DNA of 64,000 nt from Streptococcus oricebi (GCF_017883985.1 NZ_PRDG01000001.1:197764-261763), one strand, 5' to 3'; numbered from the stretch's first letter, positions 19,726 through 28,608 are shown. The notes: a model not told the origin generated them from the sequence alone. Numbers and translations are program-made.

Positions 19726-20397
19726 CTAATCGAGCTTGCTTTCTAGATTACCGTCCCGCAAAATCACTGTTTTCTTACACCGCTCCGCCACTTCAGGCTC
19801 ATGGGTAATGATGACAATGGTCTTGCCGGCCTCATTAAACTCCTTAAAGAGGTCCATAATCTGCACACTGGTCTTGGTATCTAGCGCCCCTGTTGGCTCG
19901 TCACCCAGGATAAAACTAGGATTGGTAACGAGCGCACGCGCGATAGCCACTCTCTGCTTTTGCCCTCCCGATAGCTCCATGGGCTTAAATTCACTTCTTT
20001 CTTCCAGACCGACTAGGCGTAACATTTCCAAGGCTCTTTCTCTTCTTTCCTTCTTGGAAATCTTCATATAGGTCAGGGGAAGCTCAACATTTTGACAGGC
20101 CGTTAGCTTGGGCATGAGATTGAAATTTTGAAAGACGAAACCAATTTTTTGATTGCGCAAATCAGACAGGGCATCATCTGAAAGGTCCGACACATCGGCC
20201 CCTTCAATGGCATAACGACCCTGACTGGCCTTATCCAGGCAACCAATAATGTTCATCAGGGTGGATTTCCCAGAGCCAGAAGGACCCATAATGGCTAAAA
20301 AATCTCCTTCTCGTACATGGAGGTCAATCCCCTTTAAAATGGGAAAATCTTGGCTTCCCTGCCGATAGGACTTGTGAATCCCTTCAAGCTTTAACAT
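19726..20397 (-). CDS. MacB/LolD-type ABC transporter ATPase
   Basis: A 223-residue nucleotide-binding protein. Walker A is GPSGSGKST, the Q-loop FQNFNLM, the signature LSGGQKQRVAIARAL, Walker B ILGDEPTGALD and the H-loop THE. The ATG at 20397 is chosen (MLKLEGIHKSYRQG). GGAGG stands nine bases before it, whereas the in-frame TTG at 20406 would directly touch the GGAGG. The start overlaps the adaptor gene's end by 14 nt, indicating coupled translation. It powers the neighbouring permease. Confidence 0.94.
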   Translation of the reverse strand: MLKLEGIHKSYRQGSQDFPILKGIDLHVREGDFLAIMGPSGSGKSTLMNIIGCLDKASQGRYAIEGADVSDLSDDALSDLRNQKIGFVFQNFNLMPKLTACQNVELPLTYMKISKKERRERALEMLRLVGLEERSEFKPMELSGGQKQRVAIARALVTNPSFILGDEPTGALDTKTSVQIMDLFKEFNEAGKTIVIITHEPEVAERCKKTVILRDGNLESKLD

Positions 20398-21649
20398 TTT
20401 GCCCAACCTCCATGCCTTCCTTCATCCCCGCCTTGGGGGTCGCAATCATATCCTCCATGCTTAAGCCCTCAGTGATTTCCAGCAAATCCTGACCCTTTTT
20501 CTGGGTCTTAACTTCCTGCATCACAATCTTCTTGTCCTTAATCTTCCAAACATAGGTCTTACCATTTTTACTAAAGGTATAGGAGGACTTAAGGGCTAGT
20601 TTACCCGGCTCAACCGAGCTATCTAGGACATTGACATAGGTGTGGGAGCCAATCAGAGGCATATTGTCTGCCTGATCCAACTCAACTCGATAAGGATATT
20701 TAGACTGGTTAGGGTTTTCCTGTTGCCCTTGTTTATTGCCACCGCTAGCACTGGCCTCATTGGTCAGACTTCCAACCTGGGTCACCGTACCGGTCCATTT
20801 TTTCTTAGGATCCTTGCGGTCCACCACTTCAACCTTTTGACCCAGAGCCAATTTCTCCCGGTCAAACTCAGTCACATTTCCCTTGACCAGGGTCTTAGAC
20901 TTGTCCAGGATTTCGATAAAGGTTTCTTCATCTTTCTTGGCCTTGGACTGCTTGGGCAGGTCCTCATTTAGAGAGGTAATGGTCCCTGCAGTATCCGCAT
21001 GGACCGTATCATACTTGGTCCGCTCATTCTCCGTATCAGCTGTAACCTGAGCCTTTTCGGCTTCAATCTGGGCGTTTTTAACCTCATTATCACTATTTTT
21101 AGCATCGATTAGGCTTTGAGCTAGGGCCTCTTCGGCCGTTTTAATCTGCTCCAGGAGAGATTCGTCATTGGACTTGTTATACTTGTCTTTCAATCCATTG
21201 ACCTCGGCAAGTTTGCGTTGGTAGCTCTCCCATTTGAGGGAGGCTGTACTCTGGGCTGCCGCAATAGCATTGGACTTGATTTGGGCATCATACTGGGCTG
21301 ACTGGGCTGTTAACTCCTGGGCAGTCGAATAGCGGAAGAGGGGCTGACCTGCAGTTACCGTATCACCATTTTTAACAAAAACTTCCTTGATTTCTCCCTT
21401 GGTAGAGTCAATCTTAATCTTGCTACTATTATTAGCAGCCACCTCTCCAGCCAAAACTAGGTTGGTCTTTTTACTCTTATCAACGGCTTCTCTGACTGTC
21501 AAAGAATCCACCTGATTGCTAAGCTGGGTCTGCTGGCTTTGACTTTGCCCTTGATAAACGAAATATCCAGCTATACCCGCCGTTGCTAGGACCAAAGAGC
21601 TGGCTAGTAGAATCTTTCTTTTAGGGCTCATTTTTCTTAATTGAACCAT
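20384..21649 (-). CDS. MacA/HlyD-type membrane fusion (adaptor) protein
   Basis: A 421-residue adaptor with an N-terminal membrane anchor (about 12-30). A first lipoyl half-motif is near SSKIKIDSTKGEIKEVFVKNGDTVTAGQPLFRY. A long alpha-helical hairpin (about 110-215) follows, then the second lipoyl half (DTAGTITSLNEDL) and beta-barrel domains. GGAGGATAT precedes the ATG at 21649. In a Gram-positive cell such proteins sit outside the membrane and connect a MacB-type permease to substrate. It stands between a small lipoprotein gene and the ATPase gene in a four-gene operon. Confidence 0.92.
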   Translation of the reverse strand: MVQLRKMSPKRKILLASSLVLATAGIAGYFVYQGQSQSQQTQLSNQVDSLTVREAVDKSKKTNLVLAGEVAANNSSKIKIDSTKGEIKEVFVKNGDTVTAGQPLFRYSTAQELTAQSAQYDAQIKSNAIAAAQSTASLKWESYQRKLAEVNGLKDKYNKSNDESLLEQIKTAEEALAQSLIDAKNSDNEVKNAQIEAEKAQVTADTENERTKYDTVHADTAGTITSLNEDLPKQSKAKKDEETFIEILDKSKTLVKGNVTEFDREKLALGQKVEVVDRKDPKKKWTGTVTQVGSLTNEASASGGNKQGQQENPNQSKYPYRVELDQADNMPLIGSHTYVNVLDSSVEPGKLALKSSYTFSKNGKTYVWKIKDKKIVMQEVKTQKKGQDLLEITEGLSMEDMIATPKAGMKEGMEVGQNVKA

Positions 21650-21677
21650 ATATCCTCCATCCTTAGTCTATCAAGCC

Positions 21678-21962
21678 TTATTCTTGGCTGGAACTAGAGT
21701 CACCATTTTCAGCTGAACCTGACGAATCAGGAACCTCACCGTCTGCCGGGATTTGGACAACATTGCCATCTGGCATAGTGTATTCCTTGACTTCCTTACC
21801 ATTGACAGTCTTGGTCTTGGTATCAATAGCATCTTTATTGATATCCACACTTTTTTCATTTTGGGCCTTACTATCAGCCTCTTTCTTCTGTCCACAAGCA
21901 GCCAGGACCAAACTAGAAGTTAAAAGGGCTAGGGTAAGAATACTTATTTTTTTTAGTTTCAT
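21678..21962 (-). CDS. Small lipoprotein of the MacAB-type operon
   Basis: A 94-residue precursor with a classical lipoprotein signal: MKLKKISILTLALLTSSLVLAAC, with the lipobox LAAC and the modified cysteine at residue 23. The mature part is short, acidic and Ser/Gly-rich near its end, with VNGKEVKEYTMPDGNVVQIP in the middle. No domain is recognised. AAAGGAG precedes the ATG. As the first gene of the operon, 28 nt upstream of the adaptor, it is probably an accessory or substrate-sensing component of the exporter. That role is inferred from position only. Confidence 0.8.
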   Translation of the reverse strand: MKLKKISILTLALLTSSLVLAACGQKKEADSKAQNEKSVDINKDAIDTKTKTVNGKEVKEYTMPDGNVVQIPADGEVPDSSGSAENGDSSSSQE

Positions 21963-22060
21963 GATGGGTCTCCTTTATCATCTTTAAGAATAATTCTATT
22001 CTAACAAAGCCTTCTAAGACCTTCCTACCCCCCATCTATTTTTTCTGTATTTTTTGAAAA

Positions 22061-22078
22061 ATGCTTGTTAACAAGCAT
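22061..22078. promoter_or_regulatory. Palindromic operator candidate between lipoprotein and lactonase genes
   Basis: ATGCTTGTTAACAAGCAT is a perfect 18-bp palindrome in the 176-bp gap between the divergent lipoprotein-MacA operon and the lactonase gene. It lies about 26 bp upstream of the lactonase -10. It has no T-run or loop, which argues for a dimeric repressor site rather than a terminator. Confidence 0.5.
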
Positions 22079-22100
22079 GGAAACTCTTTCATCAATTTTA

Positions 22101-22109
22101 TGTTATAAT
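22101..22109 (+). promoter_or_regulatory. Extended -10 of the lactonase gene
   Basis: TGTTATAAT, an extended -10, ends 29 nt before the ATG. GAGGTG serves as Shine-Dalgarno. No good -35 is visible. Confidence 0.6.
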
Positions 22110-22138
22110 AAAAATAGTAAAATTTTGTGAGGTGAATT

Positions 22139-23152
22139 ATGACTCAAACTGTCTATTTTGGAACCTATACTCGCCGAAATTCCCAAGGAATTTACAAGGC
22201 AGACCTTGACCCTACAAGTGGCCACTTAAGCCAGCTGACCCTGGTCGCAGCAGAACCTAGTCCGACCTATCTAGCCTTTGACCAGGCAGGCCATCTCTAC
22301 TCGGTCGGCTCCAAAGACGGCCAAGGAGGAATTGTTGCCCTTGATCAAAAAGGACAGGTCATCAATCACCTTGTCTCAGAAGGTGCGCCTCTCTGCTATG
22401 TGGCAGTCGATGAAAAACGCCAACTAGTCTACGGGGCTAACTACCATAAGGGACAGGTCCTGGTCTATCAAAAGCAGGCAGATGGCAGTTTGACCCTGGC
22501 TGACTCGGATACACATCAAGGTCATGGGCCTCACGAAAATCAAGCTTCAGCCCATGTGCATTTTAGCGATTTAACCCCCGACAACTACCTGATTACCTGT
22601 GACTTGGGGACTGATCAGGTCATCACCTACGATGTCAGCCCCGAAGGAAAGATTAGCAAACTCGGTAGCTACCAGGCTGCTCCTGGTGCAGGAGCCCGCC
22701 ACATCGTTTTCCATCACTTTTTCAAGATGGCCTACCTTATCTGCGAATTAAATTCGACTATTGAGGTTTTGGCCTATGATGGCATGGGAGATTTTGAACA
22801 CCTACAAACCATTTCTACCCTACCAGAAGATTATACAGGACCTAATGGAACAGCTGCTCTTCGCCTTTCGGCTGATGGCCGCTTCCTCTACGGCTCTAAC
22901 CGTGGCCATGATTCGATTGTTGTTTACAAGATTGTCGGAGACGGTATGCTGGAACTGGTCGAAATCGTTCCGACCCAAGGCAACAATCCCCGTGATTTCA
23001 ATATCACACCCGACCAAAACTACCTTATCGCTGTCCACCAAGACTCAGATAATGCCACCGTCTTTAAACGCAATCCAGAAACTGGCAAACTGACCGAGCT
23101 TTCCCACGACTTCTATGTCCCAGAAGCGGTTTGCGTGGCTTTTGAGAAATAA
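22139..23152 (+). CDS. pgl: Lactonase family protein (6-phosphogluconolactonase type)
   Basis: A 337-residue seven-bladed beta-propeller of the lactonase (PF10282) family. Landmarks are VYFGTYTRRNSQGIYKADLD at the N terminus, GPHENQASAHVHF in the middle and the repeated blade segments GRFLYGSNRGHDSIVVY and GNNPRDFNITPDQNYLIAVHQDSDNATVF. Family members hydrolyse 6-phosphogluconolactone in the pentose phosphate pathway. It is unrelated to the NagB-like Pgl. No signal peptide is present, so it acts in the cytosol. It is a single gene with its own terminator. The exact substrate is inferred from the family. Confidence 0.85.
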   Translation: MTQTVYFGTYTRRNSQGIYKADLDPTSGHLSQLTLVAAEPSPTYLAFDQAGHLYSVGSKDGQGGIVALDQKGQVINHLVSEGAPLCYVAVDEKRQLVYGANYHKGQVLVYQKQADGSLTLADSDTHQGHGPHENQASAHVHFSDLTPDNYLITCDLGTDQVITYDVSPEGKISKLGSYQAAPGAGARHIVFHHFFKMAYLICELNSTIEVLAYDGMGDFEHLQTISTLPEDYTGPNGTAALRLSADGRFLYGSNRGHDSIVVYKIVGDGMLELVEIVPTQGNNPRDFNITPDQNYLIAVHQDSDNATVFKRNPETGKLTELSHDFYVPEAVCVAFEK

Positions 23153-23173
23153 CTAGCAAAAAAATCTTACCCG

Positions 23174-23201
23174 CCGTTAGCTTCGCTAGCGGTTTTCTTT
23201 T
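23174..23201 (+). terminator. Terminator of the lactonase gene
   Basis: CCGTTAGC pairs with GCTAGCGG over a TTC loop and is followed by TTTTCTTTTTT, 21 bases after the stop codon. Confidence 0.8.
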
Positions 23202-23223
23202 TTCCAACTTAAAACCATAATAA

Positions 23224-23254
23224 AAGAGACCGAGACAAAAAGTCTCCAGCCTCT
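23224..23254. repeat. Recurring AGAG..GAGAC hairpin
   Basis: An imperfect hairpin containing CGAGAC-AAAA-AGTCTC with flanking AGAG and CCTCT. It lies between the lactonase and TraX genes (a 226-bp gap). It resembles the hairpins at 9085, 12282, 35644, 61273 and 62522 and probably terminates the TraX gene transcript arriving from the right. Confidence 0.5.
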
Positions 23255-23378
23255 GTATTAGCAATGGATGGGACCTAGCTAAAAACTAGGCTATCCCTTG
23301 GGTGCCTAGTTTTGGCAACCTCTAAGTGATGAAGGCGCTTCTTTGTAGAAGACCTCCTTCCCCACTTTTTTATCTCCC

Positions 23379-24173
23379 CTAACCCAAAAGAAGAACGGAT
23401 AAGATATAAAGAAAGGCCAGATGACTAGGGTAAAAAATGTAGAAGAAGGACTTGCTGCCTGAACCTTTTTGGCCATTATAAAGAGCCATTGGCAAGGCCG
23501 CAAAAACCATCATCCATTGGAGGGAAATCGGATCTAGTAGATAGATGTAGACTGATAGAGCTACCAAACCCGCTAGTTGAAGCCAGCGATGCTTGCGGAA
23601 GATATAAAAGAAGAGCCCTAGGCCAACCATAATATAGCCTCCCTCAACTGTAAATAGACTGGGTATAAGTCCTAGTAAGATGGCCACAGGTCGAGCCAGC
23701 CAATAAGGCAAGAATTGGTAGACAGGTTGGTAGAGAAAGAAAAGACCAAAAGTCAAAAGAGGGAGCACAGCCAGCCCCAGGCCCTTAAAGAAAAGTTTAG
23801 CTTGACCCTTTTGAAAGGCCGCCCGCATCAAATCATAGGAGTAGATATAAAGCCCGGTCATAAAAAAGGTACCGAAGGCATTATTGGCCAGCATCATTCG
23901 GTCCGTCGGGAAAATGCTAGTTAGAAGCGCTGTTAGCAGAACCATGCCAGCATAAGCTAGATAAAGACGTTTCATATAGGCCTTACGATTACTAGTATAG
24001 TAAAAGGAGTCTGCCGCCAAAAAGAGAAAGATTGGAAAGACAATCCGCCCAAGCATGGTCAGCCAGGAGGGGGCACCAGCTGTCGCAAACATCTCATGGA
24101 TATGGTCCAAGAACATACAAAAAGCGGCCAAATATTTTAAATTAGATGCCGTAGCAAATTTTTTTACATTCAT
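23379..24173 (-). CDS. TraX-like multispanning membrane protein
   Basis: About 264 residues with eight to nine hydrophobic segments and the TraX-family N-terminal pattern NLKYLAAFCMFLDHIHEMF, followed by GRIVFPIFLFLAADSFYYTSNRKAYMKRL. The ATG at 24173 has GAGG eight bases upstream; the ATG at 24179 is an alternative. TraX proteins acetylate pilin in F plasmids, and chromosomal homologues are thought to be acyltransferase-like membrane proteins. The substrate here is unknown. It is monocistronic, with no mobile-element genes nearby. Confidence 0.8.
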   Translation of the reverse strand: MNVKKFATASNLKYLAAFCMFLDHIHEMFATAGAPSWLTMLGRIVFPIFLFLAADSFYYTSNRKAYMKRLYLAYAGMVLLTALLTSIFPTDRMMLANNAFGTFFMTGLYIYSYDLMRAAFQKGQAKLFFKGLGLAVLPLLTFGLFFLYQPVYQFLPYWLARPVAILLGLIPSLFTVEGGYIMVGLGLFFYIFRKHRWLQLAGLVALSVYIYLLDPISLQWMMVFAALPMALYNGQKGSGSKSFFYIFYPSHLAFLYILSVLLLG

Positions 24174-24289
24174 TTTCATAACCTCGTTTAATTGATTTCC
24201 TAAAATTATTATAGGATAAATCTTATCAAACAACCATCGTTTCTGCTTACAGAAAAGGTTTTCAAAATGACAATTTTGTAAGTTTGAGA

Positions 24290-24326
24290 AAAAATAGCTC
24301 TAGTCAACTGAACTAGAGCTATTTTT
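24290..24326. terminator. Bidirectional terminator, HxlR gene side
   Basis: A perfect 15-bp stem, AAAAATAGCTCTAGT with ACTAGAGCTATTTTT, has a seven-base loop and A/T-runs at both edges. It ends the HxlR gene transcript on the minus strand. Confidence 0.85.
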
Positions 24327-24334
24327 AAAGACTG

Positions 24335-24664
24335 CTACTTATGCCCTTCCTGGTAGAATTTGCCCCAGTCATAGATGGCATAAATGATAGAACTCATGGA
24401 CTGGCCCAAAACTGTCAATTCATACTCAACCTTGGGTGGCACTTCTGGGTAAACTGTCCTCTTAACAAGACCAGCAGCCTCTAATTCTTTCAACTGCAGA
24501 CTAAGACTCCTATGAGTGATGCTAGGAATGAGCTTTTGTAATTGACTAAAACGTTTCTTACCATCCAGTAAACGGTAGATTAAAAGCCCCTTCCACTTGC
24601 CACCAATAAGTTTTAAGGTTGTCTCAACAGGGCATGGTTGATTTTGACATTTCTCTGATTTCAT
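24335..24664 (-). CDS. HxlR-family transcriptional regulator
   Basis: A 109-residue HxlR (DUF24) winged-helix regulator. CPVETTLKLIGGKWKGLLIYRLLDGKKRFSQLQKLIP is the family's N-terminal half, followed by THRSLSLQLKELEAAGLVKRTVYPEVPPKVEYELT. The start MKSEKCQNQPCPVE at 24664 is chosen because GAAGGGAAAG precedes it; the upstream extension has no Shine-Dalgarno. Cys11 in CPVE matches the conserved redox-sensing cysteine of HypR/YodB-type regulators, and Cys6 is additional. It is divergent from a nitroreductase gene, the same arrangement as HypR and its nitroreductase target in Bacillus. Thiol or quinone stress control is therefore a reasonable inference. Confidence 0.92.
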   Translation of the reverse strand: MKSEKCQNQPCPVETTLKLIGGKWKGLLIYRLLDGKKRFSQLQKLIPSITHRSLSLQLKELEAAGLVKRTVYPEVPPKVEYELTVLGQSMSSIIYAIYDWGKFYQEGHK

Positions 24665-24701
24665 TGCTTTCCCTTCAGTATAAAAAATATATCTAAGTAA
24701 C

Positions 24702-24724
24702 TTTTTATATATTATATATAAAAA
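24702..24724. promoter_or_regulatory. AT-rich palindromic operator candidate for the HxlR regulator
   Basis: The 23 bases form a perfect odd palindrome, TTTTTATATAT then T then ATATATAAAAA, centred at 24713 between the two divergent starts. HxlR dimers bind palindromes in such positions. Low sequence complexity means that chance cannot be excluded. Confidence 0.45.
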
Positions 24725-24754
24725 ATTTGCCTTCTTCAAGAAAAAGAACAAGCA

Positions 24755-24763
24755 TGTTATAAT
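24755..24763 (+). promoter_or_regulatory. Extended -10 of the nitroreductase gene
   Basis: TGTTATAAT lies 33 nt before the nitroreductase ATG, about 30 bp to the right of the AT-rich palindrome. A dimer bound there could block the -35 area. Confidence 0.6.
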
Positions 24764-24796
24764 TTTATCAAATAAGAAATAAAGGAGGACTTAACC

Positions 24797-25462
24797 ATGT
24801 CCATTCAAGCTAATGAAATACTTCAAGCATTTCACTTTCGTTATGCCTGCAAATCTTTTGATAGTCATAAAAAAATTCCAGAACATGAATTCCAAGCAAT
24901 TCTAGAGGCGGGACGACTTTCACCTAGTTCTTTTGGCTTTGAACCCTGGCAATTTTTAGTCATAGAGAACCAAGACTTAAAAAATGACCTCTTTCCTCTT
25001 GCTTGGGGTGCTCAAAATAGCTTAAGAGGAGCAAGCCATTTCCTAATTATCCTTTCCCGTAAGGCTTCTGATATGATTTATCATTCAGACTTTATTGACC
25101 AGATGATGAACCAGGTACAAAAACTACCCCAACAAGTCGTCATCAATAAAAGAAAAGCCTTTGAAAACTTCCAAAAGGAGGATTTTAAGTTACTTGAAAA
25201 CGAACAAAAATTGGAGGATTGGGCTTCAAAGCAGACCTATATTGCCCTAGGAAATATGCTGACTGTTGCTGCTCTCCTAAAAATCGATTCTTGTCCCATC
25301 GAAGGATTCAACCAAGAAAAAGTCGAGCAACTTTTAACTGAGAGAGGCATTTTAGATAGCAAGCACTTCAAAGTATCTCTGATGGCAGGCTTTGGCTATC
25401 GCGCTGAAACACCTAGTCCTAAAACCCGTCAGACTAGCCAGGCAGTTATTCGATATATCTAG
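24797..25462 (+). CDS. NAD(P)H-dependent nitroreductase
   Basis: A 221-residue FMN-dependent nitroreductase. HFRYACKSFDSHKKIP at the N terminus provides the FMN phosphate-binding RxxxK/R pattern. LSPSSFGFEPWQFLVI and the C-terminal DSCPIEGF and GFGYRAE are typical of the NfsB-like group that reduces nitro compounds and quinones. AAAGGAGG precedes the ATG. Control by the adjacent HxlR regulator is inferred from the divergent layout. It is monocistronic with its own terminator. Confidence 0.92.
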   Translation: MSIQANEILQAFHFRYACKSFDSHKKIPEHEFQAILEAGRLSPSSFGFEPWQFLVIENQDLKNDLFPLAWGAQNSLRGASHFLIILSRKASDMIYHSDFIDQMMNQVQKLPQQVVINKRKAFENFQKEDFKLLENEQKLEDWASKQTYIALGNMLTVAALLKIDSCPIEGFNQEKVEQLLTERGILDSKHFKVSLMAGFGYRAETPSPKTRQTSQAVIRYI

Positions 25463-25469
25463 CAAAACA

Positions 25470-25496
25470 AAAATGGTCTATCAAGGACCATTTTTT
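25470..25496 (+). terminator. Terminator of the nitroreductase gene
   Basis: AAAATGGTC and GACCATTTT form a nine-base stem with a seven-base loop, followed by TT. It lies eight bases past the stop codon. Confidence 0.85.
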
Positions 25497-25558
25497 AGTT
25501 ATCAAATCGGATTTTTTCATTTCTATTAGAATAAATCCATCACACCTATATATTGAGG

Positions 25559-25972
25559 CTATTTTAACAACTTAGATAAAGCTGGGCTTATCATCATGCA
25601 CCCCTTCCAACCCCAATATATTCGGTGCCTACTAATCAACCCTTCTTCAATTTCCATAACTTCAAGAATATCAATTTGTTCACCGTCATCTGTCATCCTT
25701 GGATATTCCCACATCAAAATCTTTCCATTCGTTAAATACTCACCCGTCCGAAACCACTTTACCAATTCATTGGGACGACGTTTAGTGCCTTCTTCTAAAA
25801 AATGACGAATAGCAGCTTTTCCTTCCAAAACGCCGTTTTCTATATCCAGAATAGCTGGTACCAAAGGACTCTCAAAAATAGCCTCCTCTGCATATAATGC
25901 AATCAGTGCTTCTGTATCCTTTCCCTTAGCATATTCATGCCATTTTTCATAAATTTCTTGAATCGTATGCAT
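25559..25972 (-). CDS. SnoaL/NTF2-like protein
   Basis: A 137-residue single-domain protein with the SnoaL-like alpha+beta barrel pattern. An N-terminal helix pair (TIQEIYEKWHEYAKGKDTEALIALYAEEAIFESPL) is followed by EGKAAIRHFLEEG and curved strands (GKILMWEYPRMTDDGEQIDILEVMEIEEGLISRHRIYWGW). The ATG at 25972 has GAGGTG six bases upstream. Family members are polyketide cyclases, isomerases or of unknown activity. No substrate can be assigned. It is monocistronic. Confidence 0.75.
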   Translation of the reverse strand: MHTIQEIYEKWHEYAKGKDTEALIALYAEEAIFESPLVPAILDIENGVLEGKAAIRHFLEEGTKRRPNELVKWFRTGEYLTNGKILMWEYPRMTDDGEQIDILEVMEIEEGLISRHRIYWGWKGCMMISPALSKLLK

Positions 25973-26004
25973 CTTTATCACCTCAATCCACTTTTTACAC
26001 TGGC

Positions 26005-26037
26005 AAAAAATCGACTAGCCTAGGCTAATCGATTTTT
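26005..26037. terminator. Terminator of eno
   Basis: AAAAAATCGACTAGCC pairs with GGCTAATCGATTTTT across a two-base turn (one mismatch), 16 bases past the enolase stop. A- and T-runs on both sides make it symmetrical. Confidence 0.85.
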
Positions 26038-26052
26038 CTTTAGACTGATGTC

Positions 26053-27360
<1,308 letters not shown>

Positions 27361-27395
27361 TTACTCTCCTTTGAGTTAAATTTATTTACTCTCAT

Positions 27396-27424
27396 ATCAT
27401 AACCTAAAAACGCTTTTTTTTCAA
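27396..27424 (-). promoter_or_regulatory. SigA promoter of eno
   Basis: TTGAAA and TATGAT with 17 bases between them on the minus strand, about 40 nt before the start codon. This is a strong housekeeping-type promoter. Confidence 0.8.
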
Positions 27425-27466
27425 GAAAAAATAGGCTCTTTGACTGTTTTTTTCTCTCCCTTTTAC

Positions 27467-27480
27467 AGCAAACGCTTTCA
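27467..27480 (-). promoter_or_regulatory. CcpA cre site upstream of eno
   Basis: TGAAAGCGTTTGCT fits the cre consensus TGWAARCGYTWNCW at all 14 positions. It lies about 43 bp upstream of the eno -35, near -85 relative to the expected start. That placement suits activation of glycolysis by CcpA rather than repression. Confidence 0.75.
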
Positions 27481-27528
27481 TTCCTCTTCTTCTCCTCTCA
27501 TTAGCAAAAAGTAGGGAGAGGCCCAATC

Positions 27529-27557
27529 TTGGTTATTTAGATCTTTTATGCTATACT
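27529..27557 (+). promoter_or_regulatory. Promoter of yueI, six bases from the ATG
   Basis: TTGGTT and TATACT are spaced by 17 bases, with an extended TG before the -10. Only six bases separate the -10 from the ATG, and no Shine-Dalgarno is present. Transcription is expected to start at the A of the start codon. Confidence 0.6.
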
Positions 27558-27563
27558 TAAAGC

Positions 27564-28016
27564 ATGACGGACTTAAATCAAACCATTATAAAAAAAGCTC
27601 AGGGAAATCTCAAATTAAAGCCCGATGAGCAAAGAAAATATCTGGAAACCTTTGCCGAACGGGTCATTGCAAGTGTTGCCCTGGAAGAAATCGGAAACCC
27701 ACTTTTAAAGGCCCACTTTAGGGAAATTCTGACTCGGATTCAGACTCAATATCAGCCAATTTGGCTCAAAATTTCTCCCCAAGTAGACAGCAGTTTACAG
27801 ATTTTTTATATGAAAATTGCCAGGGACTTGGGTTCTGACGTCACTATTGTCTCCAGCAATTGCCAGCACTCCCCTTTCGGTCTAATCATCCATACCGACC
27901 AGCCGGTAGTCTCTGAAAACAAGGATTTATTTACCCAGTACCCCGACTTGCTCCAAGACAAGACCCCAGAAAAAAAGACCCAAAAACAATCTTTTTGGAA
28001 AAAGCTTTTTCAATAA
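27564..28016 (+). CDS. YueI family protein (DUF1694)
   Basis: A 150-residue protein of the YueI/DUF1694 family. QRKYLETFAERVIASVALEEIGNP near the N terminus and LGSDVTIVSSNCQHSPFGLIIHTDQPVV are family features. A basic tail (KKTQKQSFWKKLFQ) ends the protein. No enzymatic motif or signal peptide is seen and the function is unknown. It is divergent from eno. The start codon at 27564 has no ribosome-binding site and follows a -10 box by six bases, so the mRNA is probably leaderless. Confidence 0.88.
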   Translation: MTDLNQTIIKKAQGNLKLKPDEQRKYLETFAERVIASVALEEIGNPLLKAHFREILTRIQTQYQPIWLKISPQVDSSLQIFYMKIARDLGSDVTIVSSNCQHSPFGLIIHTDQPVVSENKDLFTQYPDLLQDKTPEKKTQKQSFWKKLFQ

Positions 28017-28233
28017 TGACAAATCTTGAAAAACTCTGGGCTTTTTCTAGCATTATGAAGGACCACAATTTGTGGTTAAACCTATCTGTGAATTGACGAC
28101 CTAGTTTTCTATGAACACCCTTAGGATTTAGTCTAGAACAATTTTTATATTCTATCTAGTTTAGTATAAAGCCTTCAAATTTTAAATTTGTAATTAAAAT
28201 TTTTTATATTTTGCGAAAGGAGAATGTCAGTTT

Positions 28234-28608
28234 ATGTTTTCAATACTAGGTGCAGTAATATTTGGACTTATAGCAACTATGACCGTTCTTGTTGCTTGCG
28301 GTTTGCCCTTGGGCGAATTTACCATGGGTGGACAACATAAAATCCTACCTAAGAAATTTAGAGTTGCAGCAATCATTTCGGTGCTTATCCAAATTTTTGC
28401 AATGATTATTATTTTACAAGCCGGAGGTTTTATTCCCCTGTGGTTGTCTTTTACGGTCACTAAATATATTTGTTTCTTCTTTGCCTTTTACCTGTCTTTG
28501 AATACGATTATGAACATGATTTCAAAAAGTAGGAAAGAAAAATATGTGATGACTCCACTTTCATTTATAGCCGCGATATGCTTTTGGATAACGGCATTTC
28601 AGATGTAG
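28234..28608 (+). CDS. Small hypothetical membrane protein
   Basis: 124 residues with four hydrophobic segments (about 4-24, 44-64, 70-92 and 103-121) joined by short loops. The second cytosolic-type loop, GGQHKILPKKFR, is basic. AAAGGAG stands 11 bases before the ATG. I do not recognise a family. The 217-bp gap before it is AT-rich and holds no gene. The gene is monocistronic and faces the glycerate kinase gene end, sharing the terminator at 28684. Confidence 0.75.
   Translation: MFSILGAVIFGLIATMTVLVACGLPLGEFTMGGQHKILPKKFRVAAIISVLIQIFAMIIILQAGGFIPLWLSFTVTKYICFFFAFYLSLNTIMNMISKSRKEKYVMTPLSFIAAICFWITAFQM

Noticed and set aside
21671..21895. A 74-codon frame overlapping the lipoprotein gene
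   Set aside because: It is an alternative frame of the lipoprotein gene without signal sequence or ribosome-binding site.
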